Below are positions 27,052 to 36,028 of a DNA stretch of 64,000 nt, piece after piece. Every line of letters starts with the position of its first letter. Position 1 is the first letter of the stretch. Both the position numbers and the translations under genes were made by a program. The notes beneath the pieces are model-generated. The model searched no databases. It saw only the letters and a program-made list of their open reading frames with translations, and was not told the DNA's origin. The stretch is taken from NCBI GenBank assembly GCA_021325615.1, contig JAJPGU010000012.1, forward strand, positions 62,001 through 126,000. Direction: 5' to 3'. The DNA is from Nitrososphaerota archaeon. GTDB taxonomy: Archaea; Thermoproteota; Nitrososphaeria; Nitrososphaerales; Nitrosopumilaceae.

Positions 27052-27219
27052 ATGCGAATAGATTCCTGTAGGACCTGTGGCGAAGATATGCAAGAATTTC
27101 AACGCTGTGACGAATGCAACGAGGTAACCAGCATGATATGCAGATCCTGCAACAGGACAAGCGAGTCAATAGTCCATGCGAATTGTGGAACAATAGACGG
27201 AAGGCTCATCCTCAACTAG
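27052..27219 (+). CDS. 55-residue protein with three CxxC pairs
   Basis: A small gene below usual length cut-offs. Cys6/Cys9, Cys19/Cys22, Cys30/Cys33, His42 and Cys45 could form two zinc sites (double zinc ribbon). TTTATAAGT at 27021-27029 is centred 27 bp before the ATG, the spacing of a leaderless archaeal promoter, and the frame ends in TAG before a new promoter. Resembles the many tiny zinc-ribbon proteins of this phylum; possible roles in transcription or RNA binding are unproven. Confidence 0.72.
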   Translation: MRIDSCRTCGEDMQEFQRCDECNEVTSMICRSCNRTSESIVHANCGTIDGRLILN

Positions 27220-27290
27220 GGTCTAGTCTGGCCTAAAAGGCATTAACAAAGTTAACTCAGCGATAAATACTTCCATAAGAATTGTTAGTT

Positions 27291-27357
27291 GACGAGAACG
27301 CATCTGCTTACTCTTGACCTGTTACCAACCCTGTGGCGTTCTCGCCATTACTTTTTT
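27291..27357 (+). ncRNA. Candidate structured small RNA (about 67 nt)
   Basis: GATAAATAC at 27262-27270 is a TATA-like element whose expected start falls at about 27291. From there CGAGAACGC (27293-27301) pairs perfectly with GCGTTCTCG (27336-27344), enclosing a 34-nt loop, and a run of six T at 27352-27357 follows, as in archaeal termination. The downstream agmatinase gene has its own TATA (about 27388-27400) at leaderless spacing from its ATG, so this unit is not simply its leader. No C/D or H/ACA box is seen. Function unknown. Confidence 0.5.
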
Positions 27358-27423
27358 GAGGATACCCTCCGGTCAAGGGATTTTCCATAAAATTATATCC
27401 ATGTTACAGCGTGAGCGTCACTG

Positions 27424-28296
27424 ATGAGTTTTGTAGACCTTTACATGAACCGGAACCCGCTTATCACAAGCCCAAACGAGGAGGGCGAGGTCTCGGCAAT
27501 CGTGTACGGAATTCCGTTTGACTCGACGCACTCCTTCAGGCCTGGAACAAGGTTCGGCCCCGACGCGGTAAGGCTGGCATTTAACAACATTGAGATCTTC
27601 TCGAACAGGTTTAACGTAGACCTCGAATCAATAAACGTGGAGGATCTTGGAAACACGAGGCATACCGTTGTGGCAACCGAGGTCCTTGACATGATAGGCA
27701 AGATAACAACCGAGCTTATCCCAAGAAACAAGCAGCTCATAATCCTTGGAGGCGAGCACCTTATCACATATGGGACATACATGAGCTTCCCAAAGGATAC
27801 GGGCTACATTGTTTTTGATGCGCACTACGACCTGCGCGACGAATACGCCGACATCAAGCTAAGCCATGCCGCCTATCTCAGGAGGATTATCGAAAAGCGC
27901 GGCGCAGACAACATCATTCATGTAGGCGCAAGGTCCTATGTCAAGGAGGAACTTGCGTTCAAGACGGAACACAAGGTAAGGACTATTACCGACAAGGACA
28001 TACGGGAAGGACTGGGACCCAAACTTGTAAAGGACGCGCTTTCTACCTTTGACAGGGTATATGTGAGCATAGACCTTGACGTGCTTGACCCGGCATATGC
28101 GCCAGGAGTGGGAAATCCAGAGGCCATGGGAATTACATCCCGCGAGCTTTTTGACATGATATATGCAATGGAAAACAATGTCATTGCGTGCATGGACATT
28201 GTGGAACTCTGCCCGCCATATGACAACGGGGCGACCGCGTCCCTTGCGGCAAAGCTCATGGCCGAAGTGATAGCCATGACAGTATCGCGCAAATAA
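27424..28296 (+). CDS. speB: Agmatinase/arginase-family ureohydrolase
   Basis: 290-residue binuclear-manganese ureohydrolase. The metal ligands are in GGEHLITYG, FDAHYDLRDEY (DAHxDxxD), and SIDLDVLDPAYAPG (DxDxxDP). GIPFDSTHSFRPGTRFGPDAVR is the family N-terminal signature, as in archaeal agmatinases that hydrolyse agmatine to putrescine and urea; arginase or guanidinobutyrase activity cannot be excluded. The second ligand motif has Tyr in DAHYD, within family range. TATA at about 27388-27400 supports ATG 27424. Confidence 0.9.
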   Translation: MSFVDLYMNRNPLITSPNEEGEVSAIVYGIPFDSTHSFRPGTRFGPDAVRLAFNNIEIFSNRFNVDLESINVEDLGNTRHTVVATEVLDMIGKITTELIPRNKQLIILGGEHLITYGTYMSFPKDTGYIVFDAHYDLRDEYADIKLSHAAYLRRIIEKRGADNIIHVGARSYVKEELAFKTEHKVRTITDKDIREGLGPKLVKDALSTFDRVYVSIDLDVLDPAYAPGVGNPEAMGITSRELFDMIYAMENNVIACMDIVELCPPYDNGATASLAAKLMAEVIAMTVSRK

Positions 28297-28325
28297 CCAG
28301 CAAGACAGTCCCAGTACCGGGAAGC

Positions 28326-30176
28326 CTAGACCATTATCTGGGGCCTTTTTGAGATGTACCTTGACATGTTCATCTTGATGAAGGGCTTGCCTTTTGTCTC
28401 CGTTTTAATCTCGCCAATCAACTCGTCCACTGAGAGCTCCCTTACTCCTCCGGTCTTCCTGTCGCGGATGCTAATCTTGGATGCGTTTGCCTCCTTTTCG
28501 CCAATAACAATGATGTACCTTATCCATTCGGTCTCAGCATCCCTTATGCTCTTGCCTACGCTCTCGTTCTTGTCGTCAATGTCTGCCCGAACGTCGCTTT
28601 CGGTGAGCTTCTCCGCAATCTTCTCACAGTGTGCCAGGAACTCGGGCTTGACAGGTATGACCCTGACCTGTGTCGGTGCAAGCCAGAGCGGAAGCCCGGG
28701 CTTTCTGCCCTCCTTCTGGTCCTTTGCAGCCTTCTCAAGCAGAGCGTAAATCACCCTCTCGACTGCCCCGCTTGGGGAGTTGTGGAGGATGATGGGGTTC
28801 TGAGGCCTGTTTGACTCGTCGATGAACTCTATGTTGTACCTCTTGCCGTTCTCGACGTCAATCTGGTCAGTCGAGAGGGCAGACGCCTTGCCCAGGTTGT
28901 CGATGTAGTTGAACTCCCATTTGAGCACAAAGTAGAAGAACCTCTCCTTCCACATCTCGACCAAGACTGGCTTGCCAATCTTGGATACAAGCTCCTCGAT
29001 AAGGGGTTTGTTGCCGTTGTAAAACTCCTCAGTAAACCTGATTGCCATCTCGAAATCTGACTCGTCAAGGCCTAATCCCGTGATGACCTCGCGTGACAGG
29101 TCGAACCTTTTCCGGAATTCCTCCTTTGCCTGCTCCATGTCCTTGCACATTGCGTGGCAGTCAGGCATGGTAAACGCCCGGAGCCTTCTCAGCCCTACAA
29201 GCTCGCCTGACTGCTCCCTCCTGAAGCTGTACCTTGTAAGTTCGTAGAGCCTCAGCGGGAGGTTCCTGTATGACATCTGAAAGTCCTTGGCCATGAGGAA
29301 CTGGCCAAAGCATGCGGCAAACCTGAGGAAGAGGTGCTTGCCTTCCGAGTTGACGTTGTACTGCCTAGCCGGGAACCTGTTAAAGTAGCTCTCCATGCTT
29401 GGATGGTGCGAATCGTACATGATTGGAGTCTCCACCTCGAAGCCGCCGTAGTCTACCACCTTTTCCGTGACATACCGCTCGATAAGGGACTTGATCAGCC
29501 TCCCGTTTGGAAAGAACCTCATGTTGCCGGCATCGGAGGCGGGCTCATAATCTGCAATTGCAAGCTTTTTCATTAATTTTACATGCGGCGGCGGCTCGTC
29601 CACCGAGCGCTTTTTTGCAGCCTCATATTTTGCAAGAACCTCGAGGTTGGCATGCTTTGCAAAGTTGAAACTGCCGACGTCATGCATCTTGCCGTCGGTG
29701 GTCATGATGTACCAGAACGACTGGATCTTTGACTCTGCCTTGAGCGCCTCGGAGGTCGCCTCCTTCTCCTCGCCCGCGGTGATGGTCTTGGAGTTCTCTG
29801 CAAGGGGGTGGCCCTTTACCTGCACCTTGTATGACTTGGTCCAGCCAAAGGGAGCCCTATGGACCTCAAGCCCGTCGGCTTTGGCCTCCATCTCCCTCAG
29901 CAGGGAGAGGGCAGTGCTTGGAGAGGCAAGCTTGGAACTGAGGTGGGCATACGGGTAGAGGAGGAGCTTTTTACAGCCTACCTTTTTCATTGATTCGGAT
30001 ATCTCAAACATGGCTTTTTTTGCCACCTCGGAATTGTCGCCGTCCTCCACTGCAACAAAGGCCACAACCACCTCGTCCAAATGCTGCGGCTTTGGGTCAA
30101 TCTCCTCGGCTGATTTTATTTCCTTTTTGACGGGTGAAAACTCGATATAGTCACAGTGAAGCTGCAAAATTCGCAT
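28326..30176 (-). CDS. thrS: Threonyl-tRNA synthetase, archaeal type
   Basis: Charges tRNA-Thr. The N-terminal 140 residues (MRILQLHCDYIEFSPVK start) form the archaea-specific editing domain related to D-aminoacyl-tRNA deacylase, followed by the class II catalytic core (RFAACFGQFLMAK, LTRYSFRREQSGELVGLRRLRAFTMPD motif 2 region) and the C-terminal anticodon-binding domain (VRVIPVKPEFLAHC, DIDDKNESVGKSIRDAE). The frame opens at GTG 30185; ATG 30176 matches the usual archaeal N-terminus and is preferred. About 616 residues, normal for the family. Confidence 0.95.
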   Translation of the reverse strand: MRILQLHCDYIEFSPVKKEIKSAEEIDPKPQHLDEVVVAFVAVEDGDNSEVAKKAMFEISESMKKVGCKKLLLYPYAHLSSKLASPSTALSLLREMEAKADGLEVHRAPFGWTKSYKVQVKGHPLAENSKTITAGEEKEATSEALKAESKIQSFWYIMTTDGKMHDVGSFNFAKHANLEVLAKYEAAKKRSVDEPPPHVKLMKKLAIADYEPASDAGNMRFFPNGRLIKSLIERYVTEKVVDYGGFEVETPIMYDSHHPSMESYFNRFPARQYNVNSEGKHLFLRFAACFGQFLMAKDFQMSYRNLPLRLYELTRYSFRREQSGELVGLRRLRAFTMPDCHAMCKDMEQAKEEFRKRFDLSREVITGLGLDESDFEMAIRFTEEFYNGNKPLIEELVSKIGKPVLVEMWKERFFYFVLKWEFNYIDNLGKASALSTDQIDVENGKRYNIEFIDESNRPQNPIILHNSPSGAVERVIYALLEKAAKDQKEGRKPGLPLWLAPTQVRVIPVKPEFLAHCEKIAEKLTESDVRADIDDKNESVGKSIRDAETEWIRYIIVIGEKEANASKISIRDRKTGGVRELSVDELIGEIKTETKGKPFIKMNMSRYISKRPQIMV

Positions 30177-30301
30177 GTTCTGCACTTGATCCTGTTATCG
30201 AATTAAACCTTATGTCACTTTCCGGCGGGGAAAAGGGCCCATCGCCTGAGGTTTTGGGATTATTGCAAAGACAAAATAGGTACTTACTTTTCAAAAGGCT
30301 T

Positions 30302-30374
30302 GGATCGGTGGTCTAGCTGGTAGGATACCGCACTCACACTGCGGTGGTCAGGGGTTCGAATCCCTTCCGATCCA
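30302..30374 (+). tRNA. tRNA-Val (anticodon CAC)
   Basis: A 73-nt cloverleaf: acceptor GGATCGG/CCGATCC, D arm GTCT/GGAT, anticodon stem CCGCA/TGCGG with loop CTCACAC giving anticodon CAC at 30335-30337, T arm AGGGG/CCCTT with TTCGAAT, discriminator A at 30374. No intron and no encoded CCA. Its 3' end is the attachment site for the adjacent integrase, and the gene stays intact after integration. Confidence 0.96.
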
Positions 30375-30375
30375 T
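30359..30375. repeat. attL: tRNA-Val 3' end
   Basis: AATCCCTTCCGATCCAT, the 3' T-arm/acceptor strand plus one base. Matches 15 of 17 at 60048-60064 and 16 of 17 at 60576-60592. Confidence 0.82.
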
Positions 30376-30376
30376 T

Positions 30377-30396
30377 CCGATATCGGTTCGTTTTTT
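30377..30396 (+). terminator. Possible tRNA terminator
   Basis: Self-complementary CCGATATCGG (30377-30386) starts two bases after the tRNA, followed by TTCG and six T (30391-30396). Could end tRNA transcription, or be part of the integrase-binding arm of the attachment site. Confidence 0.3.
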
Positions 30397-30414
30397 GGAT
30401 TCAGGCTCTGAGTA

Positions 30415-31716
30415 GTGAAAAATTTGAAAAAACCGGAAAAGTATCCGAAAAAATCGCAAGCGCATAGCATGGACGAGTTGCAAAATTTAAGGCACCATAA
30501 GTTGGGATCTTCTGGGTTCCGTGCCGATACCGGTCCTTTTATTGGATCCAGCCATAAAATAAAGTTGGAAGAAATAGAGCAGGACCCGCTTGCAAACTTT
30601 GCATATGCATTGATGGCACCAGGAACTAAAAGGCACTATACTGCAAAACTCAAGGTGTTTTTTGATCACGCGGGCCTCGAAGGCAGCTTTGAAAAACAGG
30701 CAAGAGATTTTGTCAGGCGCGCCATGCAGGACAATGCTTGGGCCCTTTCATCACTGATGAAATTTCTCGTGTTTCAAAAGGAGCGCCAGGCAAGGGGCGA
30801 GATAACGGCAGGCACCGTGGCAAATTATTTCAAGCCAGTCAAGCTCTTCTGCGAGATGAACGATATCGTCTTGCGTTGGAAGAAGATCCGGGTAGGCCTG
30901 CCAAGGGCAATGCAGGCCTCATCTGACAGGGCCCCGACTGTTGACGAGCTGAGAAAAATCTGCAACTATCCGGACAGGAGGATGAGGGCGATTGTATGCC
31001 TCATGACATCATCCGGCATAAGGCTTGGCGCATGGGACTATATCAGATGGGGCCACATCAAGCCGGTTGTATCAAACGGTCAAGTTGTAGCAGCAAGGCT
31101 GGTGGTATATCCCCAGACTCCGGACGAATACACTACATTTCTTACGCCTGAGGCATACGACGCTGTAAAATCATGGATTGACTATCGCGCCGAGAAAGGC
31201 GAGCGGATAACTGATGACACTTGGGTCATGCGCGACCTGTGGGAGTGCGAGAACCCGCGCCGCGGAACGGCAACATATCCGGAAAAGCTAGAGTGCAACG
31301 GTATCAAGAGGCTTGTAGAGCGTGCGCTCTGGGCCCAGGGTGTGCGAAAAAAGCTGGAACGTGGCAAGAAAAGGCACGAGTTCAAGGCAGACCATGGCTT
31401 TCGCAAGTTCTTCAAGACAAAAGCCGAGCAGGCAATGAAGCCAATCAATGTCGAGTTCCTCATGGGTCACTCGACTGGTGTTTCAGATTCGTACTATCGT
31501 CCGACAGATCAGGAAATTTTGGCAGACTATCTCAAAGCAGTTCCGTCGCTGCAGATCTCTGAAGTCGCGCAAGCAAGGGAGGAGTTTGCAGAGGCCGAGA
31601 GGGGGTGGAAGGACCGGTTTGAAGAGATGAAGGGCATCGTTGAGAAGATGCAGACCCAAGTGAACTCTCTAACTGGTGCAATTGTCGCTGCAAAGCTGTC
31701 AGCCTCTCAAGGATAA
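30415..31716 (+). CDS. int: Tyrosine recombinase/integrase
   Basis: 433-residue site-specific recombinase. The catalytic set is readable: Arg203 in SSGIRLGAW, His327-x2-Arg330 in DHGFRKFF, His352 in FLMGHSTG and the nucleophile Tyr360 or Tyr361 in DSYYRP. A SAM-like core-binding domain (about 60-160) precedes it and a coiled coil (about 385-420) ends it. GTG start, 40 bp past the tRNA. Location and the downstream att copy show that it integrates at the tRNA-Val 3' end. Resembles integrases of archaeal elements of the pNOB8/thaumarchaeal type rather than bacterial phage integrases. Confidence 0.95.
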   Translation: MKNLKKPEKYPKKSQAHSMDELQNLRHHKLGSSGFRADTGPFIGSSHKIKLEEIEQDPLANFAYALMAPGTKRHYTAKLKVFFDHAGLEGSFEKQARDFVRRAMQDNAWALSSLMKFLVFQKERQARGEITAGTVANYFKPVKLFCEMNDIVLRWKKIRVGLPRAMQASSDRAPTVDELRKICNYPDRRMRAIVCLMTSSGIRLGAWDYIRWGHIKPVVSNGQVVAARLVVYPQTPDEYTTFLTPEAYDAVKSWIDYRAEKGERITDDTWVMRDLWECENPRRGTATYPEKLECNGIKRLVERALWAQGVRKKLERGKKRHEFKADHGFRKFFKTKAEQAMKPINVEFLMGHSTGVSDSYYRPTDQEILADYLKAVPSLQISEVAQAREEFAEAERGWKDRFEEMKGIVEKMQTQVNSLTGAIVAAKLSASQG

Positions 31717-31887
31717 AGTCAAAGTCAAGGTTGCATCTTGCACACTTGTCAACCCGCTTAAATTTGACAGATGTAATGTTTTTCTTTTCTATTGCCACAC
31801 TCACACAATCTATTTGGCATCTGTCTTTAAGGCCAGACTTTATCAAAACCTCTTCCTACGCCTTACCTTTCCTTCCCATGTGATAAC

Positions 31888-32062
31888 ATGATTCCAATGT
31901 TCTCAAGCATCTTGGTTGCAAAGTGGCCAAGATGTGGTACAGTTACAAACGCCTTGAGGTAAAGGCCCGCGGGGTGTCATGATGAAAACTACTCATGTTC
32001 CAAAAAGGGACAAGTGGGAGACAACAGACAAACCCTCAGGCATTGGAGAATTTTCTTCTTGA
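31888..32062 (+). pseudogene. Possible frameshifted small gene remnant
   Basis: Between the integrase and the first RHH gene (31717-32120) there is no full gene. One frame reads MIPMFSSILVAKWPRCGTV to a TAA at 31960; a second frame then reads GKGPRGVMMKTTHVPKRDKWE to a TGA at 32060. Together they look like one 55-60-residue basic protein broken by a frameshift near 31955. Evidence is only the protein-like character of both parts. Confidence 0.25.
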
Positions 32063-32120
32063 TTCATTTTATGAATATGAAAAAAGAGAAAAGACCAACT
32101 GATGGTTAGTCCTGCATCAT

Positions 32121-32732
32121 ATGCGGATTCACGCCTTTTCCAACCGTGATCATTCTTATATGATAAATTCTCACAATATTGTTTTACGGAAGAAGTTGGG
32201 ATTGGTAGTAAATTCATCAGGTCAAAAAAATAGAACTGTATCCTTTAGAATACCGCAGGAACTTGTCAAGTCCATAGAGACAGAGTCGACCGTAAAAAAT
32301 ATTCCAACAAGCACTCTGCTTGCCCAAATTCTTGCCAACCACCTCGGTTTTGGTGGAAAGATGGGCAATGCTGGTTTCGTTTCCTTTTCAAAGACACTCT
32401 TGGTTCGACTGATTGAAAGTTTTCCCGAGAAGAAGATAATAGAGATGGCAGAGTACGTTTCAGGCGAGCCCATGGTGGACAGGATGTATGCCGTCAAAGG
32501 CGAGTATACCCTTGAAAGTTTTCTTGGCATGATTGAGGACTGGGCAGGAAGCAACAAATTTCCGCTAAGGAAGGGATCAAAGGACGACCTTACAACATAT
32601 ACCATCCAGCTTGACCTGAGCAGGAACTGGTCAGTGTACTTTGCCCATATCTACAAAAATGTCATTGAAAATCTTACCGGCAAGAAGGTAGCGATTGATA
32701 CGACAGGAAATACCGTGTGGTTTCAGTTTTGA
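32121..32732 (+). CDS. Ribbon-helix-helix family protein A
   Basis: First of four paralogs in the island. An N-terminal ribbon-helix-helix DNA-binding segment (TVSFRIPQELVKSIETE, then TSTLLAQILANHLGF) is followed by a conserved region of about 130 residues: SNAGxVSxxKxLLVxLxExxPExK in the middle and, near the end, a module with LDLSRNWSVYFAHIYKNVIE. Close paralog B follows after 77 bp. By alignment with the other copies, TTG 32202 (MVVNSSGQKNRTVSF) may be the true start instead of ATG 32121. Probably a regulator with a ligand-sensing C-terminal domain; unproven. Confidence 0.72.
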   Translation: MRIHAFSNRDHSYMINSHNIVLRKKLGLVVNSSGQKNRTVSFRIPQELVKSIETESTVKNIPTSTLLAQILANHLGFGGKMGNAGFVSFSKTLLVRLIESFPEKKIIEMAEYVSGEPMVDRMYAVKGEYTLESFLGMIEDWAGSNKFPLRKGSKDDLTTYTIQLDLSRNWSVYFAHIYKNVIENLTGKKVAIDTTGNTVWFQF

Positions 32733-32809
32733 GATTACAGGCTTGGAATGCAGTCTTTCGGATCACTTGTAATGTATCGCGGTATCACGGATGATCTAGG
32801 TGGCATGGA

Positions 32810-33331
32810 ATGGATGGCGTAAAAAAGACATTAAGAATCTCGGTCAGAATTCCAGAAGAGATTGCAGACGCATTATCATCTGAGGCCGTAGAAAAAAAGA
32901 CAAATCAGGATGCACTCCTTGCCCAGATACTTGAGCGCTACTTTGGGTTTGAGGCCAACATGAGCAATGCTGGGCTTGTCTCCATTCCAAAGCCACTCCT
33001 TGTGAAGCTGATGGCAGAATTACCCGAGAGAAAGGTCATTGCTTTTGCAGAATACATCTCGCAGGATATCATCACGGACATGATGGCAGTACTGCAAACA
33101 GAGTACACCGTAGAATCGTTTCTAAGGGTAATCGAATCCTGGGCAATGGTATCCAAGATACCATTTCGCAGGATAACAAAGGGGAGCCTGAACACTTGCG
33201 TTCTACAGCATGATCTGGGAAAAAATTGGTCCGTCTATCTTGGCCACCTGTTCAAGAACGTAATAGAGGAGGTTGCCCAGAAGAGGGTGGCGATAAACCC
33301 GACCGAGAACACGCTGAAGATAATGTTCTAA
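32810..33331 (+). CDS. Ribbon-helix-helix family protein B
   Basis: 173 residues, paralog of A over the full length. RHH strand and helix: LRISVRIPEEIADALSSEA, TNQDALLAQILERYFGF; then MSNAGLVSIPKPLLVKLMAELPERK, an EYTVESFLRVIESWA helix, and the shared C-terminal motif HDLGKNWSVYLGHLFKNVIEE ending in TENTLKIMF. The ATG sits close to the RHH strand, as expected. Tandem with A, so likely a duplication. The C-terminal His-x-Leu-Gly-x2-W-Ser pattern resembles small ligand-binding output domains of archaeal regulators, but I cannot name one with confidence. Confidence 0.75.
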   Translation: MDGVKKTLRISVRIPEEIADALSSEAVEKKTNQDALLAQILERYFGFEANMSNAGLVSIPKPLLVKLMAELPERKVIAFAEYISQDIITDMMAVLQTEYTVESFLRVIESWAMVSKIPFRRITKGSLNTCVLQHDLGKNWSVYLGHLFKNVIEEVAQKRVAINPTENTLKIMF

Positions 33332-33364
33332 CTGTCTTTTTTTGGCAGCAAGAATGGAGGCAGG

Positions 33365-33499
33365 TTACTGTCCAGAGTCGTCAGATCTTAGTTGCAACTT
33401 TGTCAAGTCGCCAAGTTTGTGGATTCATTCCTCAACTGACTCCATCTTTTCCATTATCTTCTCAAGTGTCTCTTTTGGCATTGTTATTGTATCACTCAT
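33365..33499 (-). pseudogene. Tiny ORF interrupted by an in-frame TGA
   Basis: Starting at ATG 33499 the minus strand reads MSDTITMPKETLEKIMEKM..., a charged helix of 24 codons, to TGA at 33427-33425, and the same frame continues with IHKLGDLTKLQLRSDDSGQ to TAA at 33365. A CGA-to-TGA change would explain it. The gene follows the ATPase stop (33523) on the same strand. It resembles small coiled-coil or antitoxin-like proteins. Could equally be a genuine 24-residue peptide. Confidence 0.3.
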
Positions 33500-33522
33500 G
33501 CCAGTTTATCACAAAAAGAGTT

Positions 33523-35904
33523 TTAAGACCAGTTTGTTTTTTTCCTAAGGTCTACTTTGCCATCCATTATCGAAACTTCGTTGCCCCTGTTCTCAAGAAG
33601 CTTCTTTGCAAAACTACCGCATCTTGGATGAAGGACGAGATCCTTCAGCTCCGTGTCCGAAAGCTTGCTAAAATCGAGAGGTTCTGAAATGGGGAGATTG
33701 GCAACCTGCTTTGACACAAAATATTCCTTACGCCTAGTCTCAGTCGATTTCATGCCACTTACAAGGTTGACCTCTGCCTTTTTTGTCTCAGCATATCCGC
33801 GCTCTGCCAGTCCTTTCTGCTCTAGCCTCCAAAGTATTGCCATGACATCATATGACGACAGCCCCACTCTTTCCGCAACCGATTTTGCAGTCCTGCCTCT
33901 CCCAAGTGCATTGTAGATCTCAAGCTCTTCTCTTGTAAGATGTGCTACAGAATTATTCTGAACATTTGACAGGCGTTCAACCGACTCGGGCTCTACAATC
34001 GATATTTTGTAAAGTTTTCTGTCAACTCTGTTTTTTTCCAACAGTTCAGTGATATACTGTCTGTGTTTCTCAGAGAATACTACAAACCAGGTATCATGTC
34101 CAAACTCAAAATTTTTTTCAAAGTTTTCAAGCACCTGCAAACTGTGCTTTGTAGGATCTGTCTCTACCTCCACGGCAATTACCTTGTTTGACCACTGCAA
34201 GGGATCGTACATTGTTTCGCTGCTAGAATTTTGAATTTTTTGTGGCTCAAAGACCAGGAGATCCGGCCTTTGCTTTCCACTGTCTCCAAGGTCCGGTATG
34301 CAGAACTTGAAGCTTTGTTGCTGCATCGCCATTATCATAAATATTGTGGCCAAATGCAAGTCAGAGCCTGCACGCCTTCCCATGGCGGCCTGCGAGAAGA
34401 CGCTGTTGTATGCAAGACTGGAGAGCACGTAGCGTGTAGCAAGGTTTCTGTCACCGTCGCCTGTTCTGACATTTTTTCTTTCAACAAGGCGCAGCCTGTT
34501 CATCAGGATGTCTTCAAGCTTTTCAAGGACTTCCTTTCTTGGCACATCAAACATTTTTTGGATAAAATCGCACAACTCGTCCCTTGTCATGTCCCTGTTC
34601 TCGTTATACAACAGGAGCAGGATTGCAGCTTCAAGTGGGGATACTTGTGGGCCGTCGCCTTCTTTCTTTGTCGGCGTGATATACTTTTCAAGTGATGTCT
34701 TCTCACCATACTGTGCCACGCTTTGCCTTGCAAGGTCCATCCAGTCTCTTTTTCTGTCAACTATTGGAAAAACCCGGAGGAGGCCTGAAAGAGGCGGGTC
34801 GCCCTGAGAATAGAAGGCAAATCTTCCATGTGATAGAGATGTGAGAACTTCTATAGGTACAGGCATGACCGTCTTGAACATGCTTGCAGTCTCGATGTCA
34901 ACTTTGAAGCAGACTATGGTTCTCACAAGGGCGGAAACCTCTTTTGCAAAATCTCTTGGAAATGTATTGAGCGTCTGTGACGTGATTGCCACCTTGACAT
35001 TTGCCTTTCTCATGGTATTGAGCAGCTCACGCAGCGCAAATGGGGCAAAGAGGTGCGCCTCGTCGATATACATGAAAAATGGCTTGTGGTCAGCTTCGGT
35101 ATTACCAAATCTTTTCTTTGCCTCGACGTATACCATGTTGATAAGTATGGTTCCAACAAACGATACCACGTCATCAGACCCTCCGCTTGACAAATCAATT
35201 ACCACCCACTTGCCAGACTCGATGACATTCTCAAAGTCAATAGTTGACCTTGGAGTGTCAAGCATGGCAGCAACTTGCGGAGTTGCAAGAATCTTGTCAA
35301 GCTTGTTGTATGCAGCACGTCCTGCATCCTTTTGGTAATATTGCTCGTATAGCACGGACCAGAAATTCCTCACATCTGGGTTTGCCACCCTGTTGAGGTA
35401 TACGGACCGCATCCTTGGGTCCGTGATGATTTTTACCATGTCGCGAAGTGTCGAGCCTTCAATCTCGACTAGGGCGTTTGCTGCGTTTCTCAGGATCATC
35501 TCAAGCTGCGGCCCCCATGAGTCGCGATAGATGTTCTTGAGTGCCTGTACGAAGTTCATCACAATGACGTATCTTTCCTTTAGATCTTTTACCTCAAGCG
35601 GGTTTATTTTGATAGTCTTGCCCCAGCGTGTTACAGAGTCAAGGCTAATGTATACCAGTTTGTGTTTTTTTGATTCCGGTATCATCCTGATAACATCTTG
35701 GGCAAGCGAGCCGTGAGGGTCAAGCACTAGGAATCCCTCGCCGCGGTTTATGTTCTGGTTTATCATAATTGTATTTACCGTACTCTTGCCAGAACCCACC
35801 TCGCCAAAGATTGCGGTATGAATCTGATCCTTTCTTGGAATTCCAGCGGCCTTGTTGTTGTCATCAAAACCTAGGATTGTGATTAAGGAACGCTGTGGTC
35901 TCAC
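33523..35904 (-). CDS. VirD4/HerA-like DNA-translocating ATPase with nuclease-like and winged-helix domains
   Basis: 793 residues. P-loop GEVGSGKST (34-42) and Walker B FFMYIDEAHLF (Asp281, Glu282) define an FtsK/HerA-VirD4 ATPase that pumps DNA, with TSQTLNTFP as the sensor region. A winged helix follows (about 425-480). Then Pro547-Asp548 (RPDLLVFEP) and Glu579-x-Glu581 (IAVEVETD), with a trailing WFVVFSEKH strand, look like a PD-(D/E)XK-type nuclease fold, and a second winged helix (about 655-705) precedes the tail. No transmembrane helix is seen, unlike classical VirD4. Starts at GTG 35904, with TATA CTTTTTAAGC upstream. Likely the element's conjugation or replication/partition motor. Confidence 0.82.
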   Translation of the reverse strand: MRPQRSLITILGFDDNNKAAGIPRKDQIHTAIFGEVGSGKSTVNTIMINQNINRGEGFLVLDPHGSLAQDVIRMIPESKKHKLVYISLDSVTRWGKTIKINPLEVKDLKERYVIVMNFVQALKNIYRDSWGPQLEMILRNAANALVEIEGSTLRDMVKIITDPRMRSVYLNRVANPDVRNFWSVLYEQYYQKDAGRAAYNKLDKILATPQVAAMLDTPRSTIDFENVIESGKWVVIDLSSGGSDDVVSFVGTILINMVYVEAKKRFGNTEADHKPFFMYIDEAHLFAPFALRELLNTMRKANVKVAITSQTLNTFPRDFAKEVSALVRTIVCFKVDIETASMFKTVMPVPIEVLTSLSHGRFAFYSQGDPPLSGLLRVFPIVDRKRDWMDLARQSVAQYGEKTSLEKYITPTKKEGDGPQVSPLEAAILLLLYNENRDMTRDELCDFIQKMFDVPRKEVLEKLEDILMNRLRLVERKNVRTGDGDRNLATRYVLSSLAYNSVFSQAAMGRRAGSDLHLATIFMIMAMQQQSFKFCIPDLGDSGKQRPDLLVFEPQKIQNSSSETMYDPLQWSNKVIAVEVETDPTKHSLQVLENFEKNFEFGHDTWFVVFSEKHRQYITELLEKNRVDRKLYKISIVEPESVERLSNVQNNSVAHLTREELEIYNALGRGRTAKSVAERVGLSSYDVMAILWRLEQKGLAERGYAETKKAEVNLVSGMKSTETRRKEYFVSKQVANLPISEPLDFSKLSDTELKDLVLHPRCGSFAKKLLENRGNEVSIMDGKVDLRKKTNWS

Positions 35905-36028
35905 GAGGCTAGATGGAAGGTTGCTTAAAAAGGAAAGTACGTTTCAAGAAATATCCTTATGCATTATCTTCTCATATGTGAAAATCAACGAAATAATTTT
36001 AAGCAAACTTTACCATATTTTAGGACTA

